A DNA stretch of 64,000 nucleotides from positions 1 to 64,000 of the forward strand of contig JAGYOW010000011.1 in the NCBI GenBank assembly GCA_018399285.1. Reading direction: 5' to 3'. Positions 19,936 to 28,988 of the stretch are shown here, in pieces. Below the pieces are notes generated by a model. It saw only the letters and a list, made by a program, of their open reading frames with translations. It was not told where the DNA came from and searched no databases. The first letter of the stretch is position 1. Each line of letters opens with the position of its first letter. A program made the translations under genes and the position numbers. This stretch comes from Desulfotignum sp. Lineage in GTDB: Bacteria > Desulfobacterota > Desulfobacteria > Desulfobacterales > Desulfobacteraceae.

Positions 19936-20807
19936 GAATGGGCACCCTTGAGGATCAGGCCCAACTGCCATACGGTCCATTCCCTGGCATTGACAAACAG
20001 CACCCGGATCCCGGTCTGGTGACGGAATTCAAAGCCCAGCCGAATGAATCCGTCTTCTGCTTCGTTCCAGATCCCCACCCGGGAAATGACGCCTTCCTGA
20101 TCCAGGAGCAGATCCGTATCCGGCAACAGGTCCGGAATCATTTCTGCGGGCAGCTTGAATACGGCATCAAAAAACCGGTTTACCGGATAAATGCGGCCTG
20201 AAAATTCATCAAATGTCTCCAGCGTGCCAGGTTTCAGATATTTTTTTTCCGTGATAGCCGTCAGGGTATCCTGTGTGAGTTCAATCTGGTGGATCACCCG
20301 GTTTCCCGTGTTGATGAAATAGATCTTTATCCCGTTTTTCAGGCCTTCACAAAAAATGCGGTCCGTGACATCACCATTGAGCAGCCAGATGAGACGGGCC
20401 GGCTCCAGGATCTGCCTGGCATGGGTTAACGGCAGGGTCCGGTACAGGTCTTTGAAATGCGACTTGTCCAGCGTGACCCATTCTCCGGGCAACAAATGCT
20501 GGACAATACCGGAAAAAGAATCGGCACGGTGGGCGAACGCTTTGGTGTCGCTTTTCCGGTCGATCAGCTGGCTCACGGTTTCGTGGGCCGTCAGGGTGTC
20601 CCGGCCCAGCTCCCACACCGCACCCTTTTCAGGTCGGGTTTGATTGATGGCGGCCAGAAACCGGCCCAGAACCTGCTCCCCCCAGCCAAACCGATACTCG
20701 GAAAATATCAGCATCACGGACAGGATCATCACGCTGATGTTTAAAAAGGAAACCGTCCGTTTCAACCATTCCCGGGTTCCAACAGATTCATACCATTCTA
20801 TCGTCAT
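19932..20807 (-). CDS. Unrecognised single-pass membrane protein in the pilus/cell-wall operon
   Basis: The protein is 291 residues. One membrane helix near residues 20-38 (FLNISVMILSVMLIFSEY) follows a short cytoplasmic N terminus, and the rest is probably periplasmic. I find no known motif. The body is mixed alpha/beta with several aromatic-rich strands such as IWLLNGDV and IKIYFINTGN. Its stop overlaps the start of the penicillin-binding protein gene (ATGA), and it starts eight bases after the zinc-ribbon gene. A role as an accessory factor or regulator of the peptidoglycan synthase is only an inference from this coupling. Confidence 0.7.
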   Translation of the reverse strand: MTIEWYESVGTREWLKRTVSFLNISVMILSVMLIFSEYRFGWGEQVLGRFLAAINQTRPEKGAVWELGRDTLTAHETVSQLIDRKSDTKAFAHRADSFSGIVQHLLPGEWVTLDKSHFKDLYRTLPLTHARQILEPARLIWLLNGDVTDRIFCEGLKNGIKIYFINTGNRVIHQIELTQDTLTAITEKKYLKPGTLETFDEFSGRIYPVNRFFDAVFKLPAEMIPDLLPDTDLLLDQEGVISRVGIWNEAEDGFIRLGFEFRHQTGIRVLFVNAREWTVWQLGLILKGAHS

Positions 20808-20815
20808 AAAAGATA

Positions 20816-21424
20816 TCAGGCCTTGCCCGCTGCTTTCATGGAATCCATGTACACCCGGTAAAAATCGGCATGGGCCTGGATTATCTGGGACAGAACCCCA
20901 GGCATCTGTGACAGGTTGTCCGGGCCGATCACACCGTTGACACTGGCATGCAATGCCGTCATGGGGTCACCGGTTGCAAAGGTGCTGCCCATCAGCACCA
21001 GACAGATCGATCGCCGCACGGACATGTCCAGGGTGTTCATGTGCGCTGAAATAATGTCGCCATCCGGATCGAACCGGTCTTCAAGCATAACCAGCGGATA
21101 CACATGATAAGCCATTTTTTTAATGGCTGCTGCCGGGTTTGGCGCAGTTTCCACTGTATATCCCAATTGCCCGGCCGCAGTCTTCGCCGGTTGCAGAAAC
21201 GGTCCTTCCAGGGCCAGAATCAGGGCTCTGGGCTGATTCTGAATCGCAGTTTCCGGCCGGAGTCCGGAACCAGGCCCAACAGAGGCCCCGGTTCCGCTTT
21301 TTTGGGCGGGGATAATAATTTTTTCCTTGCATTTCGGACAATTGATTACGGCATCCCTGTCTTTGGGAATTTTATGATCCGGAATATTGAACTGGGAATG
21401 ACAATTTTTGCACTGTATGTTCAT
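20816..21424 (-). CDS. Zinc-ribbon protein with receiver-like C-terminal part
   Basis: The 202-residue protein starts with an MJ0042-type zinc ribbon (MNIQCKNCHSQFNIPD...CPKCKEKI) in residues 1-38. A linker follows, then about 120 residues with the alternating strand/helix pattern of a response-regulator receiver (RALILALEG, LVMLEDRFD, RRSICLVLMGST). The ribbon type is common at the N terminus of deltaproteobacterial regulatory and gliding or pilus proteins. The start ATG 21424 overlaps the pilU stop by four bases. I infer a regulatory role linked to the retraction ATPases. The phosphoacceptor aspartate is not clearly identifiable. Confidence 0.7.
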   Translation of the reverse strand: MNIQCKNCHSQFNIPDHKIPKDRDAVINCPKCKEKIIIPAQKSGTGASVGPGSGLRPETAIQNQPRALILALEGPFLQPAKTAAGQLGYTVETAPNPAAAIKKMAYHVYPLVMLEDRFDPDGDIISAHMNTLDMSVRRSICLVLMGSTFATGDPMTALHASVNGVIGPDNLSQMPGVLSQIIQAHADFYRVYMDSMKAAGKA

Positions 21425-22593
21425 GATTCAGGGCCCCCTTTGTAGCCCCGGTCAATTTCCAGCGAATCGATCTGGGTGGTTGATTCTCCCCGGGCGCTTT
21501 TAATGCTGTCCACCCCCCGGCCCACCATGTCTTTTCTGGAGGCATAGGCCATGGCAACGGATTCATCAATTTTGCCCTCCCGGAAAAGAGACACGATATA
21601 CTCGTCAAATGTCACCATCCCCTGGTGTTTACCGGCCATGATGATCTCATTGAAGGTTTTGCCTTCGGATTCCCCGTTGAGGATAGAATCTCTCACCCGC
21701 AGGTTGCTGGCCATGATTTCAAACGCCGCCACCCGGCCGCCGCCGGTTTTGGGCAGCAGCCGCTGGGCCACCACCCATCTGAGCGTGTCTGCCAGGCGAA
21801 CGCGGATCTGCTTTTCCTCCTGGGTGGAAAACATGCCCAGAATCCGGTTGATGGTCTGTCCGGCATCCACGGTATGCAGGGTGGACAATACCAGATGGCC
21901 GGTTTCCGCGGCAGACAGTCCGATCTCCACGGTTTCCCGGTCCCGCATTTCTCCCACCAGAATCACTTTGGGGGCCTGGCGCAGGGCCGCCCGAAGCCCT
22001 GAGGCGAACGTGTCGAAATCCATGCCCAGTTCCCGTTGATTGAACGTGGACTGTTTCTGGGGATGCTGGTATTCGATGGGGTCTTCCAGGGTGATCACAT
22101 GCACGGCCTGGGTGTCGTTGATCCGGTCCAGCAGGGCCGCCAGAGAGGTGGATTTTCCGGAGCCCGTGCCGCCGGTCACAAAGATGATCCCGTTTTTTTC
22201 CTCGGCCATCTTGAAAAAAGGGTCCGGCAGATTCAGATCTTCAATGGTGGGAATTTGGGTTTCCAGCTTCCGCAGAATAATGGCATATTTGCCGGACCGT
22301 GAAAAGATGTTCACCCGGAATCTGGCCTGGGTGCCCAGCTGGTAGGACAGATCGCAGGACCCTTCCCTCAGAAGGGTTTCTGTCAGTTTCCGGTCATTGT
22401 GGATCAGGTTCAAAGCGATGATTTCCGTCTGGAACGGGGTCAATCGCTCAAAATCCGGATCCATTTGCACCCGTGTCAATTTGCCTGAACTTTCCACCTG
22501 AAGGGGCTTTCCCGGTGTCAGGTTCAGATCGGACACATTGGGGTGAGCTGTCAGCATTCTGGATAAGATCTGATCGACCTGCTGCTTTTTCAT
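21421..22593 (-). CDS. pilU: PilT/PilU-family type IV pilus retraction ATPase (PilU-like)
   Basis: The 390-residue ATPase belongs to the secretion-ATPase family that depolymerises type IV pili. Visible marks are a PAS-like N-terminal domain, Walker A VTGGTGSGKSTSLAAL, the Asp box VITLEDPIEYQH, the Walker B region VILVGEMRDRET, and the His box GHLVLSTLHTVDA. The C terminus extends past the core, as in PilU proteins, with a tail rich in charged residues. AGGAG lies five bases before ATG 22593. It follows pilT after 24 bases. Having two retraction ATPases in tandem matches the PilT-PilU pairing known in other bacteria. Confidence 0.9.
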   Translation of the reverse strand: MKKQQVDQILSRMLTAHPNVSDLNLTPGKPLQVESSGKLTRVQMDPDFERLTPFQTEIIALNLIHNDRKLTETLLREGSCDLSYQLGTQARFRVNIFSRSGKYAIILRKLETQIPTIEDLNLPDPFFKMAEEKNGIIFVTGGTGSGKSTSLAALLDRINDTQAVHVITLEDPIEYQHPQKQSTFNQRELGMDFDTFASGLRAALRQAPKVILVGEMRDRETVEIGLSAAETGHLVLSTLHTVDAGQTINRILGMFSTQEEKQIRVRLADTLRWVVAQRLLPKTGGGRVAAFEIMASNLRVRDSILNGESEGKTFNEIIMAGKHQGMVTFDEYIVSLFREGKIDESVAMAYASRKDMVGRGVDSIKSARGESTTQIDSLEIDRGYKGGPES

Positions 22594-22617
22594 GATTCTC
22601 CTGTCAATGTTCGCACA

Positions 22618-23700
22618 TCAGGCTTCAGTAAAATCCGTGGGCGGTTTTTTAAGGAAGGGGCGGAAAATGCCTTTGTTGTTTGCTTTGCTATAGGCTTCAT
22701 CCGGGCTGATCCACCCTTTTTTGTACAATGTCATGATGGAGTCGTCCAGCAGCTGCATGCCGTATTGTTTTCCCGTCTGGATCATGGAAGGAATCTGATG
22801 GGTTTTGGATTCCCGGATGAGATTCCGCACTGCCGGAGTGGCCACCAGAATCTCCAGGGCCGCACACCGTCCTTTTTTGTCAATGCGTTTGAACAACACC
22901 TGGGCCACCACGGCCCTGAGCCCGTCGGACAGGGTGGAGCGGATCTGTGCCTGTTCCGAGGCAGGAAATACTTCAATGATCCGGTCCACGGTTTTGGCCG
23001 CACTGGACGTATGCAGGGTGCCGAAAACCAGATGTCCGGTGGAAGCCGCTTCAATGGCCAGAGAAATGGTTTCCAGATCCCGCAGTTCCCCCACCAGGAT
23101 GATATCCGGGTCCTCACGCAGGGCACCTCGCAAAGCGGCGGAAAAGGTATCGGTATGGGTCCCCACCTCCCGGTGGTTCACAATACAGCTCTGGCTTTTG
23201 TGAACAAACTCGATGGGATCTTCCACCGTGATAATATGATCTTTTCTGGATCGGTTGGCCTGGTCGATAATCGCGGCCAGGGTGGTGGATTTACCGGATC
23301 CGGTGGGGCCGGTGACCAGTACCAGTCCCCGAGGCAGATCCGCCAGTTTGGAGATCACCGAAGGAAGTCCCAGTTGTTCGGAAGTCAGAATATTGGAGGG
23401 AATTTCACGGAATACGGCGGAAATCCCGTTCTTCTGCATGAAATAATTGGCCCGGTAACGGGCCAGGCCAGGGATCTCATACCCGAAATCCACATCCCCG
23501 GTCTCTTCAAAGACTTTTATCTTCTCCTGGGAGGTGATTTCATAAAGCATTGCCCGCAGTTTGTCCGATGTCAGGCGTTCATACTTGATCCGTTCAATGT
23601 CCCCGTTAAGCCGCAGGGACGGTTGTTGCCCGGCTGACAGATGCAGGTCGGACGCGCCCTGATCATGCATCAGTTTGAAAAACGCATCTATTTGAGCCAT
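22618..23700 (-). CDS. pilT: Type IV pilus retraction ATPase PilT
   Basis: The 360-residue protein has the full set of PilT motifs: N-terminal GASDLHLSAGQQPSLRLNG, Walker A VTGPTGSGKSTTLAAI, Asp box ITVEDPIEFVH, Walker B DIILVGELRDLETI, and His box GHLVFGTLHTSSAAKTVDRI. It forms a hexamer at the base of the pilus and powers retraction. AAGGG precedes ATG 23700. A 56-base gap separates it from the DivIVA-like gene upstream. Pilus biogenesis genes such as pilB, pilC and pilA are not in this window. Confidence 0.94.
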   Translation of the reverse strand: MAQIDAFFKLMHDQGASDLHLSAGQQPSLRLNGDIERIKYERLTSDKLRAMLYEITSQEKIKVFEETGDVDFGYEIPGLARYRANYFMQKNGISAVFREIPSNILTSEQLGLPSVISKLADLPRGLVLVTGPTGSGKSTTLAAIIDQANRSRKDHIITVEDPIEFVHKSQSCIVNHREVGTHTDTFSAALRGALREDPDIILVGELRDLETISLAIEAASTGHLVFGTLHTSSAAKTVDRIIEVFPASEQAQIRSTLSDGLRAVVAQVLFKRIDKKGRCAALEILVATPAVRNLIRESKTHQIPSMIQTGKQYGMQLLDDSIMTLYKKGWISPDEAYSKANNKGIFRPFLKKPPTDFTEA

Positions 23701-23756
23701 CTGAACCCTTTATTTATATGTGTTTGAGATCTGGAAAAAAAGATTCGGTTGTCCGA

Positions 23757-24257
23757 TCATGCCCGATTGATGAACTTGATTGTGGCATCAGTCTCATCAG
23801 CCGCCTTGTTTTCTTTCTTGCTCATTTCCAGTAGTTTTGCATGGGATTCGATGACCGCACTGACCTGCATTTCCAATTGAATCCGCTGCCGCTTAAGTTC
23901 CATGATATCGCTGTGAAGCTGAGAAAGCCGTTTATGGGCCCGGTTCAGAATTTTTTCCGCTTCCACCTGAGCATTGGCCATGGTGACCTGGGCCGATTTT
24001 TTGGCGTTGTCCTTCATCTGATCCAATACGTTCTGGGATTGAATCATGGCATTTTTCATGGCGTTTTCCCGTTTGCGGTATCCCTGATTCTCCTGATCCA
24101 GTCGTCTTTTTTCTTCAGCCAGCTTTTCAATGGTCCGATCCATGGACTCCATCTGGGCCGCCACCTCTTCCAGAAACCCATCCACTTCCTGAACATCAAA
24201 CCCTCTGAAACGGGTTTTGAATTCCTTCTGCCTGACCACCATTGATGTGATACCCAT
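23757..24257 (-). CDS. DivIVA-domain coiled-coil protein
   Basis: The protein has about 166 residues from ATG 24257, which has GGAAAGGA upstream; an upstream in-frame ATG at 24275 has weaker support. The N-terminal motif EFKTRFRGFDVQEVDGFLEE is the DivIVA lipid-binding and curvature-sensing domain. The rest is a long coiled coil. DivIVA-type proteins mark cell poles or septa and recruit partners. Its position between yggT and the pilT-pilU-PBP block suggests polar placement of pili or cell-wall synthesis, which is an inference. Confidence 0.85.
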   Translation of the reverse strand: MGITSMVVRQKEFKTRFRGFDVQEVDGFLEEVAAQMESMDRTIEKLAEEKRRLDQENQGYRKRENAMKNAMIQSQNVLDQMKDNAKKSAQVTMANAQVEAEKILNRAHKRLSQLHSDIMELKRQRIQLEMQVSAVIESHAKLLEMSKKENKAADETDATIKFINRA

Positions 24258-24289
24258 AAAATCAATCCTTTCCATCTGAAATCAGATAG

Positions 24290-24592
24290 TTACAACAGCA
24301 TAGACCGTGCCAGTCCATGCAGCGTGTTCACCACAAAGGTCTGAAGAAAGATGATAACCATCAGTACGACGATCGGTGAAATGTCAATTCCTCCGAAATG
24401 AACCGGCAATCTTTTTCTGATCTGGTAAAGTACCGGTTCCGTTGCGTTATTAATGAATCGAACGATGGGATTGTAAGGATCCGGATTTACCCAGGACAAT
24501 ACCGCACCGGCAATGACAATCCACATGTAAAGCGTCAATCCGTAATCAAGCACCACAGCTACCGCTTCTAAAAAATTGGCCACTACAAGCAT
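24290..24592 (-). CDS. YggT family membrane protein
   Basis: The protein has 100 residues with two hydrophobic stretches. The conserved NPIVRFINNATEPVLYQIRK, preceded by LSWVNPDPYN, is typical of the YggT family. Family members sit next to cell-division or osmotic genes and often directly before divIVA. The biochemical role is unknown. AAAGGGTG is upstream of ATG 24592. Confidence 0.85.
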   Translation of the reverse strand: MLVVANFLEAVAVVLDYGLTLYMWIVIAGAVLSWVNPDPYNPIVRFINNATEPVLYQIRKRLPVHFGGIDISPIVVLMVIIFLQTFVVNTLHGLARSMLL

Positions 24593-24626
24593 TCAAACAC
24601 CCTTTCATGTATGATTTTTCCTGAAT

Positions 24627-24655
24627 CTGTTATCAGGCAATCAGATAAAAATCAA
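24627..24655 (-). promoter_or_regulatory. Possible promoter before yggT
   Basis: On the minus strand TTGATT (24655-24650) and TAACAG (24632-24627) are 17 bases apart. The -10 box is weak. The position, about 35 bases before the YggT ATG, fits the start of the eight-gene envelope block. Confidence 0.35.
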
Positions 24656-24951
24656 GTTTTTTTACCTGGTTAGGAATCCAGGATCAAAGAAACAGCGTGT
24701 GGGGAACCAACTGTTTCCCCGCACTCCCGGGCACGATCCGCACACCCGATACGAATGGATCCGACAACATTCGGCCCCGGGCATGCGTTATGTGCTTGAA
24801 TGTCGGCCAATGGTATGATAACTATGTGAATTATATTTTAAAATATTTATTGCGTACCACTGGGGAGGGGGCGAATCTGATACGCACAGTCAGACACGGC
24901 CCCCGGAATCTTAAGATCTGTAAAAACGGATTAAATCCAAGGAGTAAACAT
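24656..24951. other. Non-coding region upstream of the aldehyde oxidoreductase gene
   Basis: The region holds no convincing gene, although an open frame continuous with the oxidoreductase reaches back to 24697 without a ribosome-binding site. It includes a very A+T-rich stretch (about 24830-24855) that probably contains the promoter. No box pair is good enough to call. A short CCTGG/CCAGG hairpin at about 24668-24685 lacks a T tract. Confidence 0.4.
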
Positions 24952-27090
24952 ATGGGTTCTGTGAAATTAAATGAAATCAAAGCTGTTTCCTATGACCGGG
25001 CGGAAGTGATCAAAGGATACACGGATCGGTCCCTTCACATCAACCTGGCCGATAATGACATCCGCATCGATTCAATTGATGCGGCAGTAAGAGACAAATT
25101 CATCGGCGGCAAAGGGTATGATCTGTGGTTCATGTGGCAGGCCGTCAAAGGCACCACAAAATGGAATGATCCGGAGAATGCCCTGTGCATCTCCGCCGGT
25201 CCCTTAGGGGGAACCCCCGGATATCCCGGTGGCGGCAAAAGCATCGTCACCACCATTTCCCCGCTGACCGGCGCGCCCATTGATTCCAATGTGGGCGGCT
25301 ATTTCGGTCCTTACAAAAAATTTTCCGGATTCGACGTCATCACGTTGACCGGCAAGGCGGACCAGGACGTCGTCATCCTCATCGACGGCATTGAAAGCCG
25401 GATCAAAATCTTTAATGCCGCCGAGCTGCCGGACAATGCCTATGATCTGTCCGATGCCCTGACCCGGTATTTTGACGAGGAAAAACCCGTGAACATCTCT
25501 GTGGTGACCGCCGGCCCCGGTGCTGAAAACACTTTTTTCGGATGCCTGAATTTCTCCTGGTATGATGCCGGGCGCAAAAGGGTCCGTTACAAACAGGCTG
25601 GCCGGGGCGGCACAGGCACGGTGCTGGCCGACAAGAGAATCAAGGCCGTGGTGGCCCGATATGGGGCTGTTTCCATGAAAAGCAATCAGCCCGCAGATCT
25701 GGAAGCACTGAAAACCGTGACTAAAACCCATGCCAAAGAAATCCATGACCTGGATCCCAAACAGAACCGCATGGCCCTGGTGGGCACCACCCATCTGGTT
25801 CCCATCATGAACGACCATGACTGCCTGCCCACACACAATTTCAAATTCGGGTCCCACCCGGGGGCGGCCGTCATCGGTGAAGCCGTGTATGAACATATAT
25901 TTGACAAGGGCTTTGACGGGTGCTGGCGGGGGTGTGCCGTGGCCTGTTCCCACGGGGTCAAGGATTTTTCCCCGTTCACCGGGCCCTTCAAAGGCACCAG
26001 GGTGTTTGTGGACGGACCGGAATATGAAACCGTGGCCGGATGCGGTTCCAACTTAGGCATTTTTGATGCCCACACCATCCTGGAAATCAACTTTTATTGT
26101 GATGCCTATGGGATGGATACCATTTCCGTGGGAACCTCCATCGGATTTGTGATGGAATGCTTTGAAAATCAGCTGATCACTGCCGAGCACACGGGCGGGA
26201 TGGATCTGAGTTTCGGCAACCGGCTCAACACCCTGGAACTGATCCACCAGATGGCCAGAGGCGACGGGTTCGGTGCCATTGTGGGCAAAGGCATCCGCCG
26301 GATGAAACAGATCTTTGCCGAAAAATTCAAAGCCGATCCCGCGTTCATGCAGGATATCGGTATGGAATCCAAGGGTCTGGAATTTTCCGAATACATCACC
26401 AAGGAGAGCCTGGCCCAGCAGGGCGGTTACGGCCTGGCCCTCAAAGGCCCCCAGCATGATGAAGCCTGGCTGATTTTTCTGGACATGGTCCACAATTTCA
26501 TGCCCACTTTTGAAAACAAGGCCGAAGCCCTGCACTGGTTTCCCATGTTCCGGACCTGGTTCGGTCTGTGCGGCCTGTGCAAGCTGCCCTGGAACGATAT
26601 CGTGCCCGAAGACAACAAAGATACCAAAGAACCGGCCAAAGTGATGAAGCATGTGCAATGGTATGCCGACTTTTTTTCCGCTGTCACCGGTAGAAAAACC
26701 ATGCCCGATGATCTCATCGCCATGAGTGAAGCCGTGTATAATTTCCAGCGGATCTTCAACCTGAAAATGGGATACGGTACCCGGGAACATGACACCCTGC
26801 CCTACCGGGCCATGGGACCGGTGACTGTGGAGGAATATGAAAGCCGTCCGGACCGTTACGACACACAGCTGACCGACACCTACGGCATGGATATCACAGG
26901 TATGGATACAGCAGCCAAAGTCGCGGCATTGAGAAAAGAACGCGAATCCCAGTATGAACAGCTTAAAGATGCGGTCTATGACCGTCGGGGCTGGACCCGG
27001 AACGGAATTCCCACCAAGGAAACGGTTCAGCGCCTGGGCATTGATTTTCCGGAAGTGCTGGAAGTGCTGGCGGAAAACGGGATTCAATAA
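24952..27090 (+). CDS. Aldehyde:ferredoxin oxidoreductase family (tungsten pterin) enzyme
   Basis: The ATG at 24952 follows AAGGAG, giving 712 residues. The family oxidises aldehydes to acids at a tungsten bis-pterin centre with one [4Fe-4S] cluster. N-terminal pterin-binding sequence (FIGGKGYDLWFMW and GGYFGPYKKFSGFDVITLTG) is clear. Candidate cluster ligands are Cys324, Cys328 and Cys332 in CWRGCAVAC, plus the later GLCGLC motif before KLPWND. The first spacing is C-x3-C-x3-C, one residue longer than the C-x2-C-x3-C of the Pyrococcus enzyme. The protein is also about 100 residues longer. It is followed by a MoaD/ThiS-like gene. The substrate cannot be told from sequence. Confidence 0.92.
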   Translation: MGSVKLNEIKAVSYDRAEVIKGYTDRSLHINLADNDIRIDSIDAAVRDKFIGGKGYDLWFMWQAVKGTTKWNDPENALCISAGPLGGTPGYPGGGKSIVTTISPLTGAPIDSNVGGYFGPYKKFSGFDVITLTGKADQDVVILIDGIESRIKIFNAAELPDNAYDLSDALTRYFDEEKPVNISVVTAGPGAENTFFGCLNFSWYDAGRKRVRYKQAGRGGTGTVLADKRIKAVVARYGAVSMKSNQPADLEALKTVTKTHAKEIHDLDPKQNRMALVGTTHLVPIMNDHDCLPTHNFKFGSHPGAAVIGEAVYEHIFDKGFDGCWRGCAVACSHGVKDFSPFTGPFKGTRVFVDGPEYETVAGCGSNLGIFDAHTILEINFYCDAYGMDTISVGTSIGFVMECFENQLITAEHTGGMDLSFGNRLNTLELIHQMARGDGFGAIVGKGIRRMKQIFAEKFKADPAFMQDIGMESKGLEFSEYITKESLAQQGGYGLALKGPQHDEAWLIFLDMVHNFMPTFENKAEALHWFPMFRTWFGLCGLCKLPWNDIVPEDNKDTKEPAKVMKHVQWYADFFSAVTGRKTMPDDLIAMSEAVYNFQRIFNLKMGYGTREHDTLPYRAMGPVTVEEYESRPDRYDTQLTDTYGMDITGMDTAAKVAALRKERESQYEQLKDAVYDRRGWTRNGIPTKETVQRLGIDFPEVLEVLAENGIQ

Positions 27091-27106
27091 GGCACAAACC
27101 CTCTTT

Positions 27107-27304
27107 ATGATACAGGTGAATGACCAGCCATTTGAGTGGAAACCGGACATGACCATCGCGGATCTGCTGAAACAGATGCCGGATGTCCGGTTCTGCTCAG
27201 TGGTCCGTCTCAACGGAAAACTGGTCTCCAGCCCCCGGTTTCGCGAAACACGGATTCCGGACAACGCGGTCATCCATCTGCTGCCTCTGGTGGCAGGTGG
27301 ATGA
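27107..27304 (+). CDS. MoaD/ThiS-family sulfur-carrier-like small protein
   Basis: The protein is 65 residues with a beta-grasp pattern. It starts MIQVNDQPFEWKPDMT and ends LLPLVAGG, with the double glycine needed for adenylation and thiocarboxylation. MoaD-like proteins donate sulfur to molybdopterin. Its position 16 bases after the tungsten oxidoreductase gene suggests a dedicated carrier for that enzyme's pterin cofactor. ThiS-type function is also possible on sequence alone. Confidence 0.8.
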   Translation: MIQVNDQPFEWKPDMTIADLLKQMPDVRFCSVVRLNGKLVSSPRFRETRIPDNAVIHLLPLVAGG

Positions 27305-27347
27305 TGTCGCCCCCATTTACTTTTAAACCCCAACACAGAGTCCACTA

Positions 27348-28916
27348 TTGAAATCTTTCATCGATTTTCTCAAGCGACTGTTCAAAAAACCGACTGCACC
27401 TTCGCCGTCCCCGCCTGACCCCGGACCCCGGCCTCGTGCCCAAGACACGCCCCATCCCCGGGGTCAAAAAAAACCCATTGCCGAGAAAAAGAAACCCATT
27501 GCCGAGAAATCGACGGGTCCGAAAATATCACCCGCACAACCGCCAAAGAGTGCCGGCACAGCGCTGAGATCCCAAAAATCGTCTTCCAAACCATCATGGT
27601 CTGTGGACCAGTTTCAAGTACCGCCCCTGGAAGGCAAAACCCGGTTTCATGACCTGGGTCTGCCGGAACCGCTCATGCATGCGGTGGCAGATCTGGGATT
27701 TGAATACTGTACCGATATCCAGGCCGCCCTGCTGCCCCATACCCTGGCGGGCAAGGATGCCACGGCCAAGGCCCAGACCGGCACCGGCAAAACAGCCACG
27801 TTCATTATCGCCATCATCAAGGCATTTATGGACAAACCCGTAAAAAACAAACCTGGATTTCCCAGGGCCTTGATTCTGGCCCCCACCCGGGAACTGGTCC
27901 ATCAGATAGAAAAAGATTTCCAGGGCCTGGCCAGATACGCCGGATGCAATATTTTATCGGTTTTCGGCGGCACGGGGTATGCCCGGCAGCAGCAGACCCT
28001 TCAGGATAATTCAGTGGATGTGATTGTGGCCACGCCCGGGCGGCTTCTGGATTTTATCCGGCAAAAAATCATCCAGCTTTCCAAAGTGGAAATCATGGTC
28101 ATCGATGAAGCGGACCGGATGCTGGACATGGGATTTATTCCGGATGTCCGCAGACTCATTTACATGACCCCGCCCAAAAACAAACGGCAGACCCTTTTCT
28201 TTTCCGCCACCCTGACCGAAGATGTCTTACGTCTGGCAGATTCATGGACCACCAAAAACCGGGTTCAGATTGAAATCGATCCGGAACAGACGGCTGCGGA
28301 CAGTATTCAGCAGATTGTATATCTGACCACGGAAGATAAGAAATTTCAGCACGTTTACAATCTGGTGACGTCTGAAACAATTGAGCGGGTTCTTATCTTT
28401 GTGAACCGAAAAGATACGGCCACTTTTTTAAGCAGCAAACTGGACCGGTACGGCCAGAAGTGCAAGGTGCTCTCCGGAGATGTTTCCCAGAACAACCGGT
28501 TCAAGGTGCTGGAGCAGTTCAAAAAAGGCACCGTCCGGATTCTGGTGGCCACGGATGTGGCAGCCCGGGGCCTGCATGTTGAAAACATCAGCCATGTCAT
28601 CAATTATGACATGCCGTTTGAGCCTGAGCATTATATTCACCGGATCGGCAGAACGGGCAGGGCCGGAGCCACAGGCACCTCCATCTCGTTTGCCGATGAA
28701 ATGAGTTCGTTTCAGATTCCGTTGATTGAAGCGGTTTTAGGCTATAAGCTGCCCTGTGAATATCCGTCCGACATTCTGGAAAATCCATTGCCCAAACCCG
28801 CACCCAAAAAGAAAAACACATCGCCCCCCCCGAAAGTTAAAGCCAAATCCAGACGGAGGCGGCGATCCATGCCACCGGGAAAATACGCCGGGAAAAGCAG
28901 ACCGGGTTCCAGTTGA
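27348..28916 (+). CDS. DEAD-box ATP-dependent RNA helicase (RhlE-like)
   Basis: The 522-residue protein probably starts at TTG 27348; the ribosome-binding site is weak. A basic, proline-rich N-terminal extension of about 85 residues contains a short repeat (KKPIAEK twice). The helicase core has motif I AQTGTGKT, motif Ib-like TPGR, motif II VIDEADRMLDMGF, motif III SAT, motif V ATDVAARGL and motif VI HRIGRTGRAG. The tail is basic. The family remodels RNA in ribosome assembly or decay. Its place between the oxidoreductase and Tat genes carries no obvious functional meaning. Confidence 0.92.
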   Translation: MKSFIDFLKRLFKKPTAPSPSPPDPGPRPRAQDTPHPRGQKKPIAEKKKPIAEKSTGPKISPAQPPKSAGTALRSQKSSSKPSWSVDQFQVPPLEGKTRFHDLGLPEPLMHAVADLGFEYCTDIQAALLPHTLAGKDATAKAQTGTGKTATFIIAIIKAFMDKPVKNKPGFPRALILAPTRELVHQIEKDFQGLARYAGCNILSVFGGTGYARQQQTLQDNSVDVIVATPGRLLDFIRQKIIQLSKVEIMVIDEADRMLDMGFIPDVRRLIYMTPPKNKRQTLFFSATLTEDVLRLADSWTTKNRVQIEIDPEQTAADSIQQIVYLTTEDKKFQHVYNLVTSETIERVLIFVNRKDTATFLSSKLDRYGQKCKVLSGDVSQNNRFKVLEQFKKGTVRILVATDVAARGLHVENISHVINYDMPFEPEHYIHRIGRTGRAGATGTSISFADEMSSFQIPLIEAVLGYKLPCEYPSDILENPLPKPAPKKKNTSPPPKVKAKSRRRRRSMPPGKYAGKSRPGSS

Positions 28917-28988
28917 CAGGGTCCGGGCATTCAGTGTAAAACCAGGTAATTTGTAACAGCACCGATAATATTTAAGAAGAGGAAAACT

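Noticed and set aside
24668-24685. CCTGG/CCAGG hairpin as a terminator upstream of the aldehyde oxidoreductase
   Set aside because: The stem is only five base pairs, and the T run lies on the wrong side for either strand.
26053-27345. A 430-codon open frame on the minus strand
   Set aside because: It is antisense to the aldehyde oxidoreductase and MoaD/ThiS-like genes. It is a product of biased third positions.
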